Under the pieces are notes generated by a model, which was not told where the DNA came from, ran no database searches, and saw nothing but the letters and a program-made list of their open reading frames with translations. From the NCBI RefSeq assembly GCF_001748245.1, contig NZ_BDFO01000001.1, positions 6,105,346 through 6,169,345 on the forward strand: a stretch of DNA of 64,000 nt, written 5' to 3'. The DNA is from Oligoflexus tunisiensis (GTDB lineage Bacteria > Bdellovibrionota_B > Oligoflexia > Oligoflexales > Oligoflexaceae). The position numbers and the translations under genes are program-made. This document shows, in pieces, positions 33,290-42,011 of this stretch (position 1 is the first letter of the stretch; each line of letters opens with the position of its first letter).

Positions 33290-33681
33290 TGAACAGGGCC
33301 AAGCAGGAAATATTCCGCCACCGACGCGGCGCCGACGGTAAAAAATATGCTTTCAAACATCCAGTCCTTGAAGGGTATTTTCAGCAGCTTTTCCACCCAG
33401 TAATCAAAGAACCCTGTCGTATACAAAGGCATTCCGGCTCGTGTGCGGCAGCGGTTTTCCCAAACCATGAGCGGACAGGGCTTGCCCAGGATAACCTCGG
33501 CCGCGATAAACAGGACGACGCCCAGATGCACGTGCCGCAGCCAAGGATTCTGCACCCAGGGCCACGCGAGCCATACCCCCAAAGGCACGATCAAGGGCAT
33601 CATAAGCACGAATACAGAACAAACGACGTGTAACGCGAGTATGATATGCGCAAAGCTTTTCCACATCCTGCTGCCGTCCAT
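33286..33681 (-). CDS. DUF2784 membrane protein
   Basis: About 131 residues with four predicted TM helices. The motif GKPCPLMVWENRCRTRAG and the YTTGFFDYWVEKLL segment are characteristic of DUF2784, small inner-membrane proteins of unknown function. I use ATG 33681 with an AGGA about 10 nt upstream; ATG 33666 is also possible. The longer open frame upstream has no ribosome-binding site. It converges on the P450 gene with a 4-bp overlap. Confidence 0.78.
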   Translation of the reverse strand: MDGSRMWKSFAHIILALHVVCSVFVLMMPLIVPLGVWLAWPWVQNPWLRHVHLGVVLFIAAEVILGKPCPLMVWENRCRTRAGMPLYTTGFFDYWVEKLLKIPFKDWMFESIFFTVGAASVAEYFLLGPVH

Positions 33682-33759
33682 TGCTTGACTGTCCTGGGCA
33701 CCAGGTAACCATAATAAAGGCATTCGAGCGAATACAGAAGCTCTGGCAGGCACAAAATC

Positions 33760-34470
33760 CTAGGGCACAGCCATGGACGCCCCGGTCTCCTGCAGAAACG
33801 TCTCCTCAAGGTCGGTGACATCGTCGCTTGAAAAGAGGGCGAAGCGCCCTTCCTTCTTGAGGAGGATGATCACATCCGCCATCCGTTCGATAAAGTCAAG
33901 GTGATGGCTGGACACAATCAGCATGGCGCCGCCCTGCACCCGTTCTCTTAACAGGCGCCGCAGGTGAACCACACTCTGGAGATCGAGTCCATTGGTCGGC
34001 TCGTCGATGATGATAAGCCTGGGTTTGGTGACGAGCTGGGCCAGAAAGTAGATCTTTTTCTTTTGCCCGAGTGAATACGTGCGACACAGATCGTAGCGGT
34101 TATCCCAGAGATCAAAGGCCTTGAGGATCTCCTGAACCGCTGGGGACCACTCGTCCCAGCTGAAGCCTTTGAAGGTGAGCACGAAGCGGATGAATTCGAG
34201 GCCAGAGAGCAGAGGGTAGAGAAAAGGCGTGTCTTCCAGGATGGCGATATCCTTGCGGAACGTTTCCAAATACTCCTGAATGGGCATCCCATCCAAAGTG
34301 AGGGACCCCGTGCAATCGATCTGTTGCGTCAGGCATCGCAGCAATGTTGTCTTTCCTGCTCCATTCTGGCCCAGGACCCCCAGGGTCTGACCCCAGCCAA
34401 GTTCCAGAGAAACCTTGTCCAGCACGGGAACGGGAGTGTATGACTTGGACAGATTATGAATGACGAGCAT
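33760..34470 (-). CDS. ABC transporter ATP-binding protein
   Basis: A 236-residue ATPase. Walker A is GQNGAGKTT (about 38-46), the signature is YSLGQKKKIYFLAQL, Walker B is PRLIIIDEPTNGLD, and the switch histidine is in SSHHLDF. The SLGQ signature and overall pattern fit ABC-2-type exporters. The start at 34470 overlaps the permease stop by 17 nt, so translation is coupled; an in-frame ATG at 34491 is possible but has no ribosome-binding site. With the upstream permease it forms a small exporter of unknown cargo. Confidence 0.88.
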   Translation of the reverse strand: MLVIHNLSKSYTPVPVLDKVSLELGWGQTLGVLGQNGAGKTTLLRCLTQQIDCTGSLTLDGMPIQEYLETFRKDIAILEDTPFLYPLLSGLEFIRFVLTFKGFSWDEWSPAVQEILKAFDLWDNRYDLCRTYSLGQKKKIYFLAQLVTKPRLIIIDEPTNGLDLQSVVHLRRLLRERVQGGAMLIVSSHHLDFIERMADVIILLKKEGRFALFSSDDVTDLEETFLQETGASMAVP

Positions 34471-35539
34471 GGCTACGTGGTCTCCACACATAAATGACGA
34501 TAGGAATAAGGACGGGCATGGCCATGAAAAGGCCCAGCAGCAAAAGCCTTTTCAAGACCTGCCCTGGAAACCGCAAGCGCAGTGTTCCCACCAGATAACC
34601 TCCCACGACGGACAGCATCAGGGCGATCAGGATAAAACTGAGACACTGCCACGGGGAGGGCCAATTTTTTAGAAACAAACCGGCCAGGGCAAGGGCTAAC
34701 AGAATATTGGGAACCAGCGATTGGAGCAGGCCGAGGAGATCGCCCTGCCTTTGCCGTATCTGCCAGCTTTCTTGTATTTGTGAAAGAAAAGAGCGGTCCA
34801 TGATCTCCGTGGCAGTCCATAGAAAGAGATAGGTGGGAACTATAAAGAGCAGGCTCCAGATGCTCGACGTTGAATCTCTCTGGAGATAAACGGCAGACAG
34901 GGGCCCCATCATGATCATGATAAAAAGGGTGACGGCCCCAAAGATCATCAGCATATCCGCAGTCAATTGCAGCCAATCCCGCCGCAAAAGAGCCAGGGCC
35001 TGAGGATGGACCGGCAGATGATTCATGGCATCAGCCAGACTTGTGGTTTCGCTCCGCCTATGCCTGCGATCACGCCGTGTCTGCAGATATTTCATAAAAT
35101 TGTCCAGCCCCACATAGACGGCAAAGGTCACACCATAGGAGATGAGTTTACGCGGCTCCCTATAAAAAACGTAAAAGGGAAGGGCATGAAGGCCTCCATG
35201 GAGAACGCCACTCTTCAGGAGCCAGATCAGACGTCGTGGACCCGGTGCGAGGAGCAAGCTTAGAAAAGCATGATCCTTGAATAATAAGGGTTTGGCGCTT
35301 CGCAGAGCGGCGGACGTGATGACACCCATGATGACCGCACCACTCCAGGTCGAATCCTTGCGATTGAGAAGCCAACCCGGGTTCAGCAGGAGCAGCACCA
35401 GGGTAATGCCCAGGACGAGAGTCCAAGGTTTTTTCAGGTAAAATCGGAATATTCGCCAGGCCGACAGCAGGTAGACCTGAAGCAGGGCCCCCAAGGGGCT
35501 GCCGCCTGGTGTCAGCTTTCGAATGTTTCTCGCGTCCAT
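34454..35539 (-). CDS. ABC-2-like transporter permease
   Basis: A 361-residue integral membrane protein with about eight hydrophobic segments (for example WTLVLGITLVLLLLNPGW, LMIFGAVTLFIMIMMG, ILLALALAGLFL). There is no recognised signature beyond the hydropathy pattern and the coupled ATPase gene, which together point to an ABC-2 exporter permease. ATG 35539 has a strong AGGAGG 8 nt upstream; an ATG at 35584 would add 15 residues without a ribosome-binding site. First gene of the two-gene operon. Confidence 0.75.
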   Translation of the reverse strand: MDARNIRKLTPGGSPLGALLQVYLLSAWRIFRFYLKKPWTLVLGITLVLLLLNPGWLLNRKDSTWSGAVIMGVITSAALRSAKPLLFKDHAFLSLLLAPGPRRLIWLLKSGVLHGGLHALPFYVFYREPRKLISYGVTFAVYVGLDNFMKYLQTRRDRRHRRSETTSLADAMNHLPVHPQALALLRRDWLQLTADMLMIFGAVTLFIMIMMGPLSAVYLQRDSTSSIWSLLFIVPTYLFLWTATEIMDRSFLSQIQESWQIRQRQGDLLGLLQSLVPNILLALALAGLFLKNWPSPWQCLSFILIALMLSVVGGYLVGTLRLRFPGQVLKRLLLLGLFMAMPVLIPIVIYVWRPRSHARHS

Positions 35540-35717
35540 GTCCAAGGCCTCCTGGAAACCAGACGAACCCTGCTGCTGTTTCATGCAAAGGTTTTTACGT
35601 ATCAGCCATGCTGGCCACCCACTCTTCCCTTATCGCTTGCGCAGGAAGACGGTGCATTTTACCCTGGAGCAGCATGAGCGTCTCAGCTTCCCGCAAAAAA
35701 CCCTGTGAGGTCAGAAT

Positions 35718-37259
35718 ATGGAACAGGATGTCTTCAGTGCCCGCCTGATGGTACGCCTTCTAACCAAGGCCGATGTGGAAGCCATACAAGACCTGCAAAA
35801 GCGCTGCTATGGTGGTATGGCACCCTGGGACAGGGAGCAAATTGAAAGTCAGATCGACATTTTTCCTGAAGGGCAAATTGCGGTGGAGCTTGACGGCGAA
35901 TTGGTCGGCACTTCAAGCTCACTGATCGTCGACGAAGAGGACTACGGATCCTGGCATAGTTACAAGGATGTGAGTGACAATGGTTACATCCGCAATCACG
36001 ATCCCGCTGGAGACACACTCTATGGCATCGACATAGCCGTTGATCCCTCCTCGCGCGGGATGCGCTTTGCCAGAAGGCTCTATGAGGCGCGCAAGGAATT
36101 TGCCGTCAAACACAATTTGCGAGCCATCATGATTGCAGGGCGAATTCCCGGCTATCACGAGCATGCCAAAAATATGAGCCCCGAAGAATATGTGAAGAAA
36201 GTGATCACCAAGGATATCAAGGATCCGGTGCTCACCGCCCAACTCGCCAACGGCTTTGCCATTCGCATGGTCCTGCGGAACTATCTCCCGAGCGACAAGG
36301 AATCCTGCGGCCATGCGGTTTGCATGGAATGGCTCAATCCCGAGCATCATCCTGACAAGGATACCGTGGCTGTTCGTGAAATTCGCGTCGCCGCCGTGCA
36401 ATACCAAATGCGGAATATCAAAACCTTCGAAGACTTCGCTCAGCAATGTGAATTCTTCATTGATACCGCTTCGGAATATCGCATGGATTTTCTCCTGTTT
36501 CCTGAACTCCTGACCAATCAGCTGCAGCCCCTTGTACCAGGAACACGTCCTGGTCTTGCCGCGCGCCGCCTCCATGAGTTCACGGACCAGTATATCGACT
36601 TCTTTCGCCATATGGCCATGAAGCACAATATCAATATCATTGGAGGCAGCCATCTCACGGTCGAAAATGAAAAGCTCTATAACATTTCCTACCTCTTTCG
36701 CCGTGATGGTTCCGTGGCTAAACAATATAAACTGCATATCACGCCGAGCGAATCGCGGTGGTGGGGTGTTGGGCCGGGGAAATCCGTCGAGGTTTTTGAG
36801 ACCGATCGCGGCAAGATCGCGATACTCATCTGCTACGATGTGGAATTTCCAGAATTGGCGCGCATCGCTGCGGCAAAGGGTGCCAACATCATCTTCATAC
36901 CCTTTAATACCGACCTGCGTTCAGGATATATGAGGGTTCGCACCTGTGCAGCCGCCCGTTGCATCGAGAACGGTGTCTACGCGGTGCTTGCAGGATCCAT
37001 CGGCAACCTTCCGTTTGTCGACGGGGCTGATATTCACTACGGCCAGGCCTGTATTCTCACACCGTCTGATGTCGCGTTCGCCCGTGACGGCATCGCCGAG
37101 GAGGCAACCCCTAATGTGGAAACCATGGTCGTCAGTGAGTTGAATATCGAAACATTACGCAAAAACCGTCGCATGGGATCGGTACGACCCTGGCTGGATC
37201 GCCGGACAGACATCTATTCGGTCACCTGGAAAGAGGCGGATGAGAAAAAGCACATCTGA
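35718..37259 (+). CDS. GNAT acetyltransferase fused to nitrilase-family amidohydrolase
   Basis: A 513-residue two-domain protein. Residues 10-210 are a GNAT N-acyltransferase (DIAVDPSSRGMRFARRLYEA is the acetyl-CoA loop region). Residues 222-490 are a carbon-nitrogen hydrolase with the complete Glu-Lys-Cys triad: Glu in LLFPELL (about 262), Lys in KQYKLHITP (about 338), Cys in ILICYDVEFPE (about 373). This fusion is a known nitrilase-superfamily branch; the substrate is undetermined, possibly an acylated amine or amide handled in two steps. TGAGG 7 nt before ATG fits. It is monocistronic. Confidence 0.9.
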   Translation: MEQDVFSARLMVRLLTKADVEAIQDLQKRCYGGMAPWDREQIESQIDIFPEGQIAVELDGELVGTSSSLIVDEEDYGSWHSYKDVSDNGYIRNHDPAGDTLYGIDIAVDPSSRGMRFARRLYEARKEFAVKHNLRAIMIAGRIPGYHEHAKNMSPEEYVKKVITKDIKDPVLTAQLANGFAIRMVLRNYLPSDKESCGHAVCMEWLNPEHHPDKDTVAVREIRVAAVQYQMRNIKTFEDFAQQCEFFIDTASEYRMDFLLFPELLTNQLQPLVPGTRPGLAARRLHEFTDQYIDFFRHMAMKHNINIIGGSHLTVENEKLYNISYLFRRDGSVAKQYKLHITPSESRWWGVGPGKSVEVFETDRGKIAILICYDVEFPELARIAAAKGANIIFIPFNTDLRSGYMRVRTCAAARCIENGVYAVLAGSIGNLPFVDGADIHYGQACILTPSDVAFARDGIAEEATPNVETMVVSELNIETLRKNRRMGSVRPWLDRRTDIYSVTWKEADEKKHI

Positions 37260-37372
37260 GTCAATATCCGGGACTCGTTGAAGACAATCTACCCTGGGGA
37301 GAGGCTACACCAAAGTCCTGAAAATCATTCTCTGGATTGCTGCCGCCCAGGCAGGCTTCAGGTTGAAACATG

Positions 37373-37642
37373 TCACTTTCTCTGCAAATTCTTATTCACA
37401 ATCGCTGCAATGATCAGAATGAATGCGGCCAGGCGGATGAAATAGACGACGCTCCGTGGCTCGTCCTCCGGAACAGCCAGGAGAAGGGCCACCCTCTCGG
37501 CCGCAATCAACCAGCAGGCCCAGGCAAAGAGGAGAAAAAACTGATCGCGGGTTCGTCTCCAGAATTTTAGAAAAAAGAATCCCGAAGCAGCGAACGTCGC
37601 CATATAAATACCTGATAAAAACATTCCTGCATCGAGGCTCAT
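37373..37642 (-). CDS. DUF5985-like membrane protein, second copy
   Basis: An 89-residue protein with three hydrophobic segments (MFLSGIYMATFAASGFFF, FFLLFAWACWLIAAERVALL, VYFIRLAAFILIIAAIV). The pattern and the conserved middle (FWRRTRDQFF ... AER) match DUF5985, a small three-TM family of unknown function usually encoded as pairs. ATG 37642 overlaps the upstream copy's stop (ATGA) with GGGAGG before it, so the two are coupled and probably form a hetero-oligomer. Confidence 0.75.
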   Translation of the reverse strand: MSLDAGMFLSGIYMATFAASGFFFLKFWRRTRDQFFLLFAWACWLIAAERVALLLAVPEDEPRSVVYFIRLAAFILIIAAIVNKNLQRK

Positions 37643-37902
37643 GTGACCTCCCAAATCAAGCCGAGCAGGAGGAGACTTCCGGCACAGGCACCCACAAGAT
37701 TACGCCAGAAAGACCCCAAAAAATCCACATTCGGAAGAAGGATCGTATCCACCAGAAGGATTCCGTTGTTCAGGGCCAGCCCAATAAAGCTTAGACTCGT
37801 CCAAAGCAGGAGCTTCGTGCCTGTGGTCCTGTATCGGCGAACAAGAAGCACAGCGCACAAGGCGCTGGTCAACGCGCATAAGATGTAAACTATCTCAGCC
37901 AT
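37639..37902 (-). CDS. DUF5985-like membrane protein, first copy
   Basis: An 87-residue protein with three TM segments (IVYILCALTSALCAVLLV, LLLWTSLSFIGLALNNGILL, LVGACAGSLLLLGLIW). A basic RRYRTTGTKLLL loop lies after TM1, as in the partner protein. ATG 37902 lies inside the end of the upstream HTH gene (8-bp overlap). ATG 37914 is an alternative. It is the middle gene of a fully overlapping three-gene operon. Confidence 0.75.
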   Translation of the reverse strand: MAEIVYILCALTSALCAVLLVRRYRTTGTKLLLWTSLSFIGLALNNGILLVDTILLPNVDFLGSFWRNLVGACAGSLLLLGLIWEVT

Positions 37903-38293
37903 TGTCGTCACCACCTTTTGTCAAGTCAAAAGCAGATGCCAGGTCGATCGCCTTTCTCATGGGTGAAAATATCAGACCGAGAACTGTCGTTCGTCGGATT
38001 CGGTATACTTCGGCCAGCTGATCGATCAGTTCCCGGACTGCCTCAGATTTGGGGGCATAATGATACATTTCTGATTCTTTTTCATCGGCCTCGACAAGGC
38101 CAAGCTTCTCCAGATAGGCCAAGCGTTTGGCGATTGAAGTGGGATTGGCACGAAGCTCGTCGCTGCCTGTCTGGGCACTCCACCGTTTCTCTTCGTTCGA
38201 ACGCAGCAGAAACAGAACTTCCAGAAGTTCGACGGAATCGACCCGTTCTAAAATGAACCGCTTGACCTTTTGCGGAATGCCGTCATCTACCAT
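37895..38293 (-). CDS. Winged-helix transcriptional regulator of the DUF5985 operon
   Basis: A 132-residue DNA-binding protein. Residues 18-85 form a winged helix (SVELLEVLFLLRSN, then ANPTSIAKRLAYLEKLGLVE as recognition helix and wing entry). A C-terminal helix, RELIDQLAEVYRIRRTTVLG, may dimerise. The family is ArsR/MarR-like without metal ligands. It is first in an operon with the two DUF5985 genes, all overlapping, so it probably controls its own operon or works with the membrane pair as a sensing unit. Confidence 0.75.
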   Translation of the reverse strand: MVDDGIPQKVKRFILERVDSVELLEVLFLLRSNEEKRWSAQTGSDELRANPTSIAKRLAYLEKLGLVEADEKESEMYHYAPKSEAVRELIDQLAEVYRIRRTTVLGLIFSPMRKAIDLASAFDLTKGGDDNG

Positions 38294-38468
38294 TCTGTGT
38301 TTCCCGCCTTATTTCCTTGGCAGGCAGAGCCTTGAAATTATTCCAATGGAACGTTCTTGACGAGTTTTTACCTCCTTCAGCCTGGGAAATAAACCGGTAT
38401 TTCTTTTTTATGGCTTTGTCGATTGAGGAAGGGATTCGCAGGCAATTAAGGGTTGACATTCGTTACCA

Positions 38469-39287
38469 TCAGTGCTGCTCACTCTCAAGATGCATCGTCC
38501 AGTTCTTCACCTCCTGACGACTTAAATTCCCCTGCGGCCGCAGACGTGGGTCGTGGTAACCCCATAGATCAAGATCGATCTGATACTGGCGCCCATCAAG
38601 CAGTACACCCCGGCACACTTTCCCGCACTGTTCCGATTTGCCTGCCTGCTGCACGAGGCGGCGCACAAGATCATCCATCACCCATTTGGGAATTCGGGAG
38701 CGTTCCCCGGGATAAATATACATGAAAAGAACAAGGTGATTCAGAAGAACGTGCCAGTGACTTTCAAAACGCCAAAGCAATCGCTTCCAATCCAGTCGAT
38801 CCCACGCCCGGATCAAATGAGCGATATCCGCTCCATCATACCGATAGCGATCCATGACAAAGCCCTTGGACCAGATCGTTTCCTCGGGTGGGCAGAGTTG
38901 GACAGGAATGCCCTCCCACCTGGCCTTCACTGCATGCTGAAACCAGAGATCATCCACCGTCGCAATGCCATTCGCCGCTCCAAACACCACATCCACGAAG
39001 TCCTCTCCATGCACCGCTTTCCCAAGCCAGTGGGAGAAGTAAGGATCAACATGAAAATTCATGTCAGCGAGTATTCTGAAAAGACCTTCGCGATCCCGTT
39101 CGTGAGCGAAGATATCCAGGTCCTTGGTGTGGCGACTGATGCCCGTATACTTTCCCAGTGCATAAGCTCCACCCAGGAGATAAGGCATCTTCTCCTCGTT
39201 CAGTTTTTCAAGAACACGACAGTAAAAATTCCGCGCCTCAGGCGTCATGACATCAGGCACTGAAGTTCCAAGCTGGCCCATAATCAT
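38469..39287 (-). CDS. Nucleotidyltransferase-fold protein
   Basis: A 272-residue protein. The motif LLGGAYALGKYTGISRHT followed by KDLDIFA (about 36-62) is the polymerase-beta nucleotidyltransferase GG...D-x-D signature. A third acidic position is plausible in EDFVDVVFG. The remaining part is helical with many aromatic residues and no named domain. Related proteins are often annotated as minimal or AbiEii-like nucleotidyltransferases. GGAG 6 nt before ATG 39287 fits. It is divergent from a metallophosphoesterase gene. Confidence 0.75.
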   Translation of the reverse strand: MIMGQLGTSVPDVMTPEARNFYCRVLEKLNEEKMPYLLGGAYALGKYTGISRHTKDLDIFAHERDREGLFRILADMNFHVDPYFSHWLGKAVHGEDFVDVVFGAANGIATVDDLWFQHAVKARWEGIPVQLCPPEETIWSKGFVMDRYRYDGADIAHLIRAWDRLDWKRLLWRFESHWHVLLNHLVLFMYIYPGERSRIPKWVMDDLVRRLVQQAGKSEQCGKVCRGVLLDGRQYQIDLDLWGYHDPRLRPQGNLSRQEVKNWTMHLESEQH

Positions 39288-39409
39288 CCCTCACTCCTGC
39301 ATTATCTTCTGCAAATCCCTTGCCGCTTTTCCTGTATGTGATTCAGTACAGTTGTTTTCATGACATCCTTTTGCAACTATAAACGTCCACTGCTGTTGCG
39401 GAGGAATCT

Positions 39410-40192
39410 ATGAATGCCCGCGATAAAGTTCGACTCGGAGCCGTTGCTGATATCCACTGCACCAAAAATTCCCAGAACATGCTGCGTCCCCTTTTTGAAA
39501 AGATGTCGGAAGAGGTCGATATCCTGCTTTTATGCGGTGATCTGACCGATTATGGTCGACCTGAAGAGGCTCATGTCCTGGCCGGAGAGCTGACGGCCGT
39601 GGACAAGCCCATTCTTGCCGTGCTGGGCAATCATGACTACGAATCGGGTCATGAAGCGGAGGTGACTGAAATACTGAGAACGGCCGGCGTGAATGTTCTG
39701 GATGGCGATGTTTGTGAAATCGACGGCATAGGTTTTGTGGGAGTCAAAGGCTTTGGAGGAGGTTTCGGTCGCGCCGCTCTTGAACCCTGGGGAGAGAAGG
39801 CCATCAAACGCTTCGTCCAGGAGTCGATCAACGAAGCCCTCAAGCTCGAATCCGCCCTTGCGAGGCTGAATACCGCTCATACCGTGGTTCTGCTCCACTA
39901 TTCACCGATTGAGGCCACCATCGAAGGGGAAACTCCCACGCTCTATCCTTATCTGGGTTCGAGCCGGCTGGAGGAACCCCTGGCTCGTTATCCTGTTACC
40001 GCCATCTTTCATGGGCATGCCCACAAGGGCAGTCCGCAGGGCTATACGCGCAATGAAGTTCCTGTGTATAACGTCGCCATGCCCCTTCTCAAACGACTTT
40101 TCGAGGGACAGGCGCCGTTTCGTATCCTGGAGCTTTCCCTGACACGACATGCCCGCACGAGCTACGAGCAGCCGTCCGAGGGCCAGATTTAG
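39410..40192 (+). CDS. Calcineurin-type metallophosphoesterase
   Basis: A 260-residue two-metal phosphatase with every core motif: D-x-H (AVADIHC, 14-16), GDLTD (about 43-47), GNHD (about 72-75), LLHYSP and HGHAH (about 199-203). It is cytoplasmic, without a signal peptide. Substrate unknown; cyclic nucleotides, nucleotidylated products or phosphoproteins are possible. GGAGG 5 nt before ATG. It is divergent from the nucleotidyltransferase, and the shared 122-nt promoter region suggests opposing or joint function. Confidence 0.88.
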   Translation: MNARDKVRLGAVADIHCTKNSQNMLRPLFEKMSEEVDILLLCGDLTDYGRPEEAHVLAGELTAVDKPILAVLGNHDYESGHEAEVTEILRTAGVNVLDGDVCEIDGIGFVGVKGFGGGFGRAALEPWGEKAIKRFVQESINEALKLESALARLNTAHTVVLLHYSPIEATIEGETPTLYPYLGSSRLEEPLARYPVTAIFHGHAHKGSPQGYTRNEVPVYNVAMPLLKRLFEGQAPFRILELSLTRHARTSYEQPSEGQI

Positions 40193-40252
40193 GGATCAAT
40201 CATTGCATCATGGTATCTGTCAAAAAACGGACAGAAAAGGAGAAGTTCCACC

Positions 40253-41440
40253 ATGAAAAAACTGAGTGCAATGATAGCAGGCGCGAGCCTGGGCGCTTCT
40301 GCTGTTTATCTTTTCGATCCCGTCCTGGGCAAGCGGCGCCGTGCGCTGCTGCGCGACCAGGCTCGAGGCAGTACTAATGACGTCAGAAATTTCTTTGATA
40401 TTGCCATGCGCGACTTGAAACATCGGATCATCGGAGTCGCGGGTGACATTCGCTACCGGACGCGTGGCCGTCATGTCGATGACAAAAAGCTGTGTGCGCG
40501 TGTTGAATCCAAGATGGGACGTTTCGTATCGCACCCGCGAGCGTTGGAGGTGAGCGTCGCATCCGGTCTTGTGACCATGCGCGGCCACATCCTGGAGCAT
40601 GAGGTGGCACCCCTGCTCAGTGCGCTGGAATCGATTCCTGGGGTCAAGGGCGTGCGCAATGAGCTCACGGCTCACTCGCGGGCGGAAAACTTTCCCGCTC
40701 TCCAAGGCGGGATTGAACGGACCGGAAACCGGCCCGAGATCTTCCAGGAAAACTGGTCGCCGGCAACCCGCTTGATCTGTGGGGCCGTGGGGGCGATGAC
40801 GGTCATGAAAGGTTTGAATCGCTCGCGTTTCGCGGAAGGAGCCTTGCTCGGCACGGGCCTGCTCCTTTTGAGCCGCAGCATAAGCAACCGTCCTCTGCTC
40901 CAGCTTCTCGGAGTCAGAAAAAGCGGTCGTGGCATCGTGCTGCAAAAGCACCTCAACGTCTATGCTCCCGTTCAGGAGGTCTTTGACTTTCTGCGTGAAC
41001 CCATGAATTTTCCGCAGGTCATGCGCAATGTTCATGAAGTCCGCGACCTCGGAGAGGGACGCTCGCACTGGTCGGTGCGGGGGCCTGCCGGACGTGATAT
41101 CACCTGGAATGCGCGGATCACACGCCTTGAACCCAACCGGTTGATTGCGTGGGAAACCGGGCAGGATTCCCAGTTGATCCACTCCGGTTTCATTCGGTTT
41201 GAGCCTGTGTCGGATGCAGCGACCCGTGTCATGGTCCAACTGGTCCTTCATGCGCCTGGCGGCATCGTCGGACAGGTGGCAGCATCGGCCTTGGGTGCCA
41301 ATCCCAGGAGCGAGTTCGAATCCGATCTTTTGCGGCTCAAGACTTTTCTTGAAACGGGAAAACCGGCCCACGATGTGGCAACAAAGCAAAGAATCAAACA
41401 AAACCCAGAGATCAATGCCAATCTAACCGCGACGCGCTAG
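40253..41440 (+). CDS. BON and SRPBCC domain protein with membrane segments
   Basis: A 395-residue protein. An N-terminal hydrophobic helix (about 5-22) resembles YtxH-like anchors (YLFDPVLGKRRRALLRDQ). A BON domain follows (about 80-140, KLCARVESKMGRFVSHP ... VEVSVASGLVTMRGHI-like), then a hydrophobic hairpin (about 180-215). The C-terminus is an SRPBCC/polyketide-cyclase-like ligand-binding domain (about 235-375, VYAPVQEVFDFLREPMNFPQ). This architecture is known in bacteria without a defined function and is often near stress genes. GGAG 10 nt before ATG. Confidence 0.82.
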   Translation: MKKLSAMIAGASLGASAVYLFDPVLGKRRRALLRDQARGSTNDVRNFFDIAMRDLKHRIIGVAGDIRYRTRGRHVDDKKLCARVESKMGRFVSHPRALEVSVASGLVTMRGHILEHEVAPLLSALESIPGVKGVRNELTAHSRAENFPALQGGIERTGNRPEIFQENWSPATRLICGAVGAMTVMKGLNRSRFAEGALLGTGLLLLSRSISNRPLLQLLGVRKSGRGIVLQKHLNVYAPVQEVFDFLREPMNFPQVMRNVHEVRDLGEGRSHWSVRGPAGRDITWNARITRLEPNRLIAWETGQDSQLIHSGFIRFEPVSDAATRVMVQLVLHAPGGIVGQVAASALGANPRSEFESDLLRLKTFLETGKPAHDVATKQRIKQNPEINANLTATR

Positions 41441-41461
41441 AAACGCCGGACAAGCACGCGA

Positions 41462-41493
41462 GCTCCTGGACTCATGCCGCATGGCCCAGGAGC
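41462..41493. terminator. Hairpin after the BON-SRPBCC gene
   Basis: Perfect 8-bp arms GCTCCTGG (41462-41469) and CCAGGAGC (41486-41493) with a 16-nt loop lie 22 nt after the stop. There is no T-run, so it is either a factor-dependent terminator or an mRNA-stabilising hairpin. Confidence 0.4.
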
Positions 41494-41635
41494 CTCTGCT
41501 GGCCTCATCCAACCTGAACCCTGATCCATGCCTGAGCCCGCTTCCTTAAGCAGAAATACGGAGCAACCGCCTCGCTACACCGTCTTATCAAAATCCAACA
41601 GGACAAAGCCTGAAAATTCCAGGGGAAAGCTCGTA

Positions 41636-41854
41636 TTAATGATTGGGTTCAATCAAACGATGGTACTTCTTCAAAATCAGTCTGGCCTCGTCCGGGTTGT
41701 CCGGAAATATTCTGCCGTCCCGCAGCGCCTCGGCACTGGCTTCCATGATGTCGTCCACATTGTTCACATTCTTGGCATGAATCTTTAGCCAGTTGCTGAG
41801 TTCATCCCAATGATGGGGTTTGCCATCGGCATAGGCACGATCAATGATATCCAT
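41636..41854 (-). CDS. Small conserved-looking hypothetical protein
   Basis: A 72-residue acidic, helical protein (MDIIDRAYADGKPHHWDELS at the start). No domain is recognised. GGGAGG well placed before ATG 41854 and a codon pattern unlike a shadow ORF support it. An upstream in-frame ATG (41896) lacks a ribosome-binding site. It is divergent from the second CheA-like kinase. Confidence 0.6.
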   Translation of the reverse strand: MDIIDRAYADGKPHHWDELSNWLKIHAKNVNNVDDIMEASAEALRDGRIFPDNPDEARLILKKYHRLIEPNH

Positions 41855-42011
41855 GGCTTTTTCCTCCCAAAACAAACTTGTGATGAAGCCCTGCAATACC
41901 AGTACCGGATTTGGGATATTTCAAAATTGCGAGTCGCGAAGGCCATTATGTGTAAAACAACCCATTTCCGGCTATAATAGCGCACAGGACCCCAACAGAC
42001 AGGATAACAGC

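Noticed and set aside
40220..41401. 393-codon minus-strand ORF
   Set aside because: It lies entirely opposite the BON-SRPBCC gene, whose domains are recognisable. The antisense product is Arg/His/Gln-rich without a domain.
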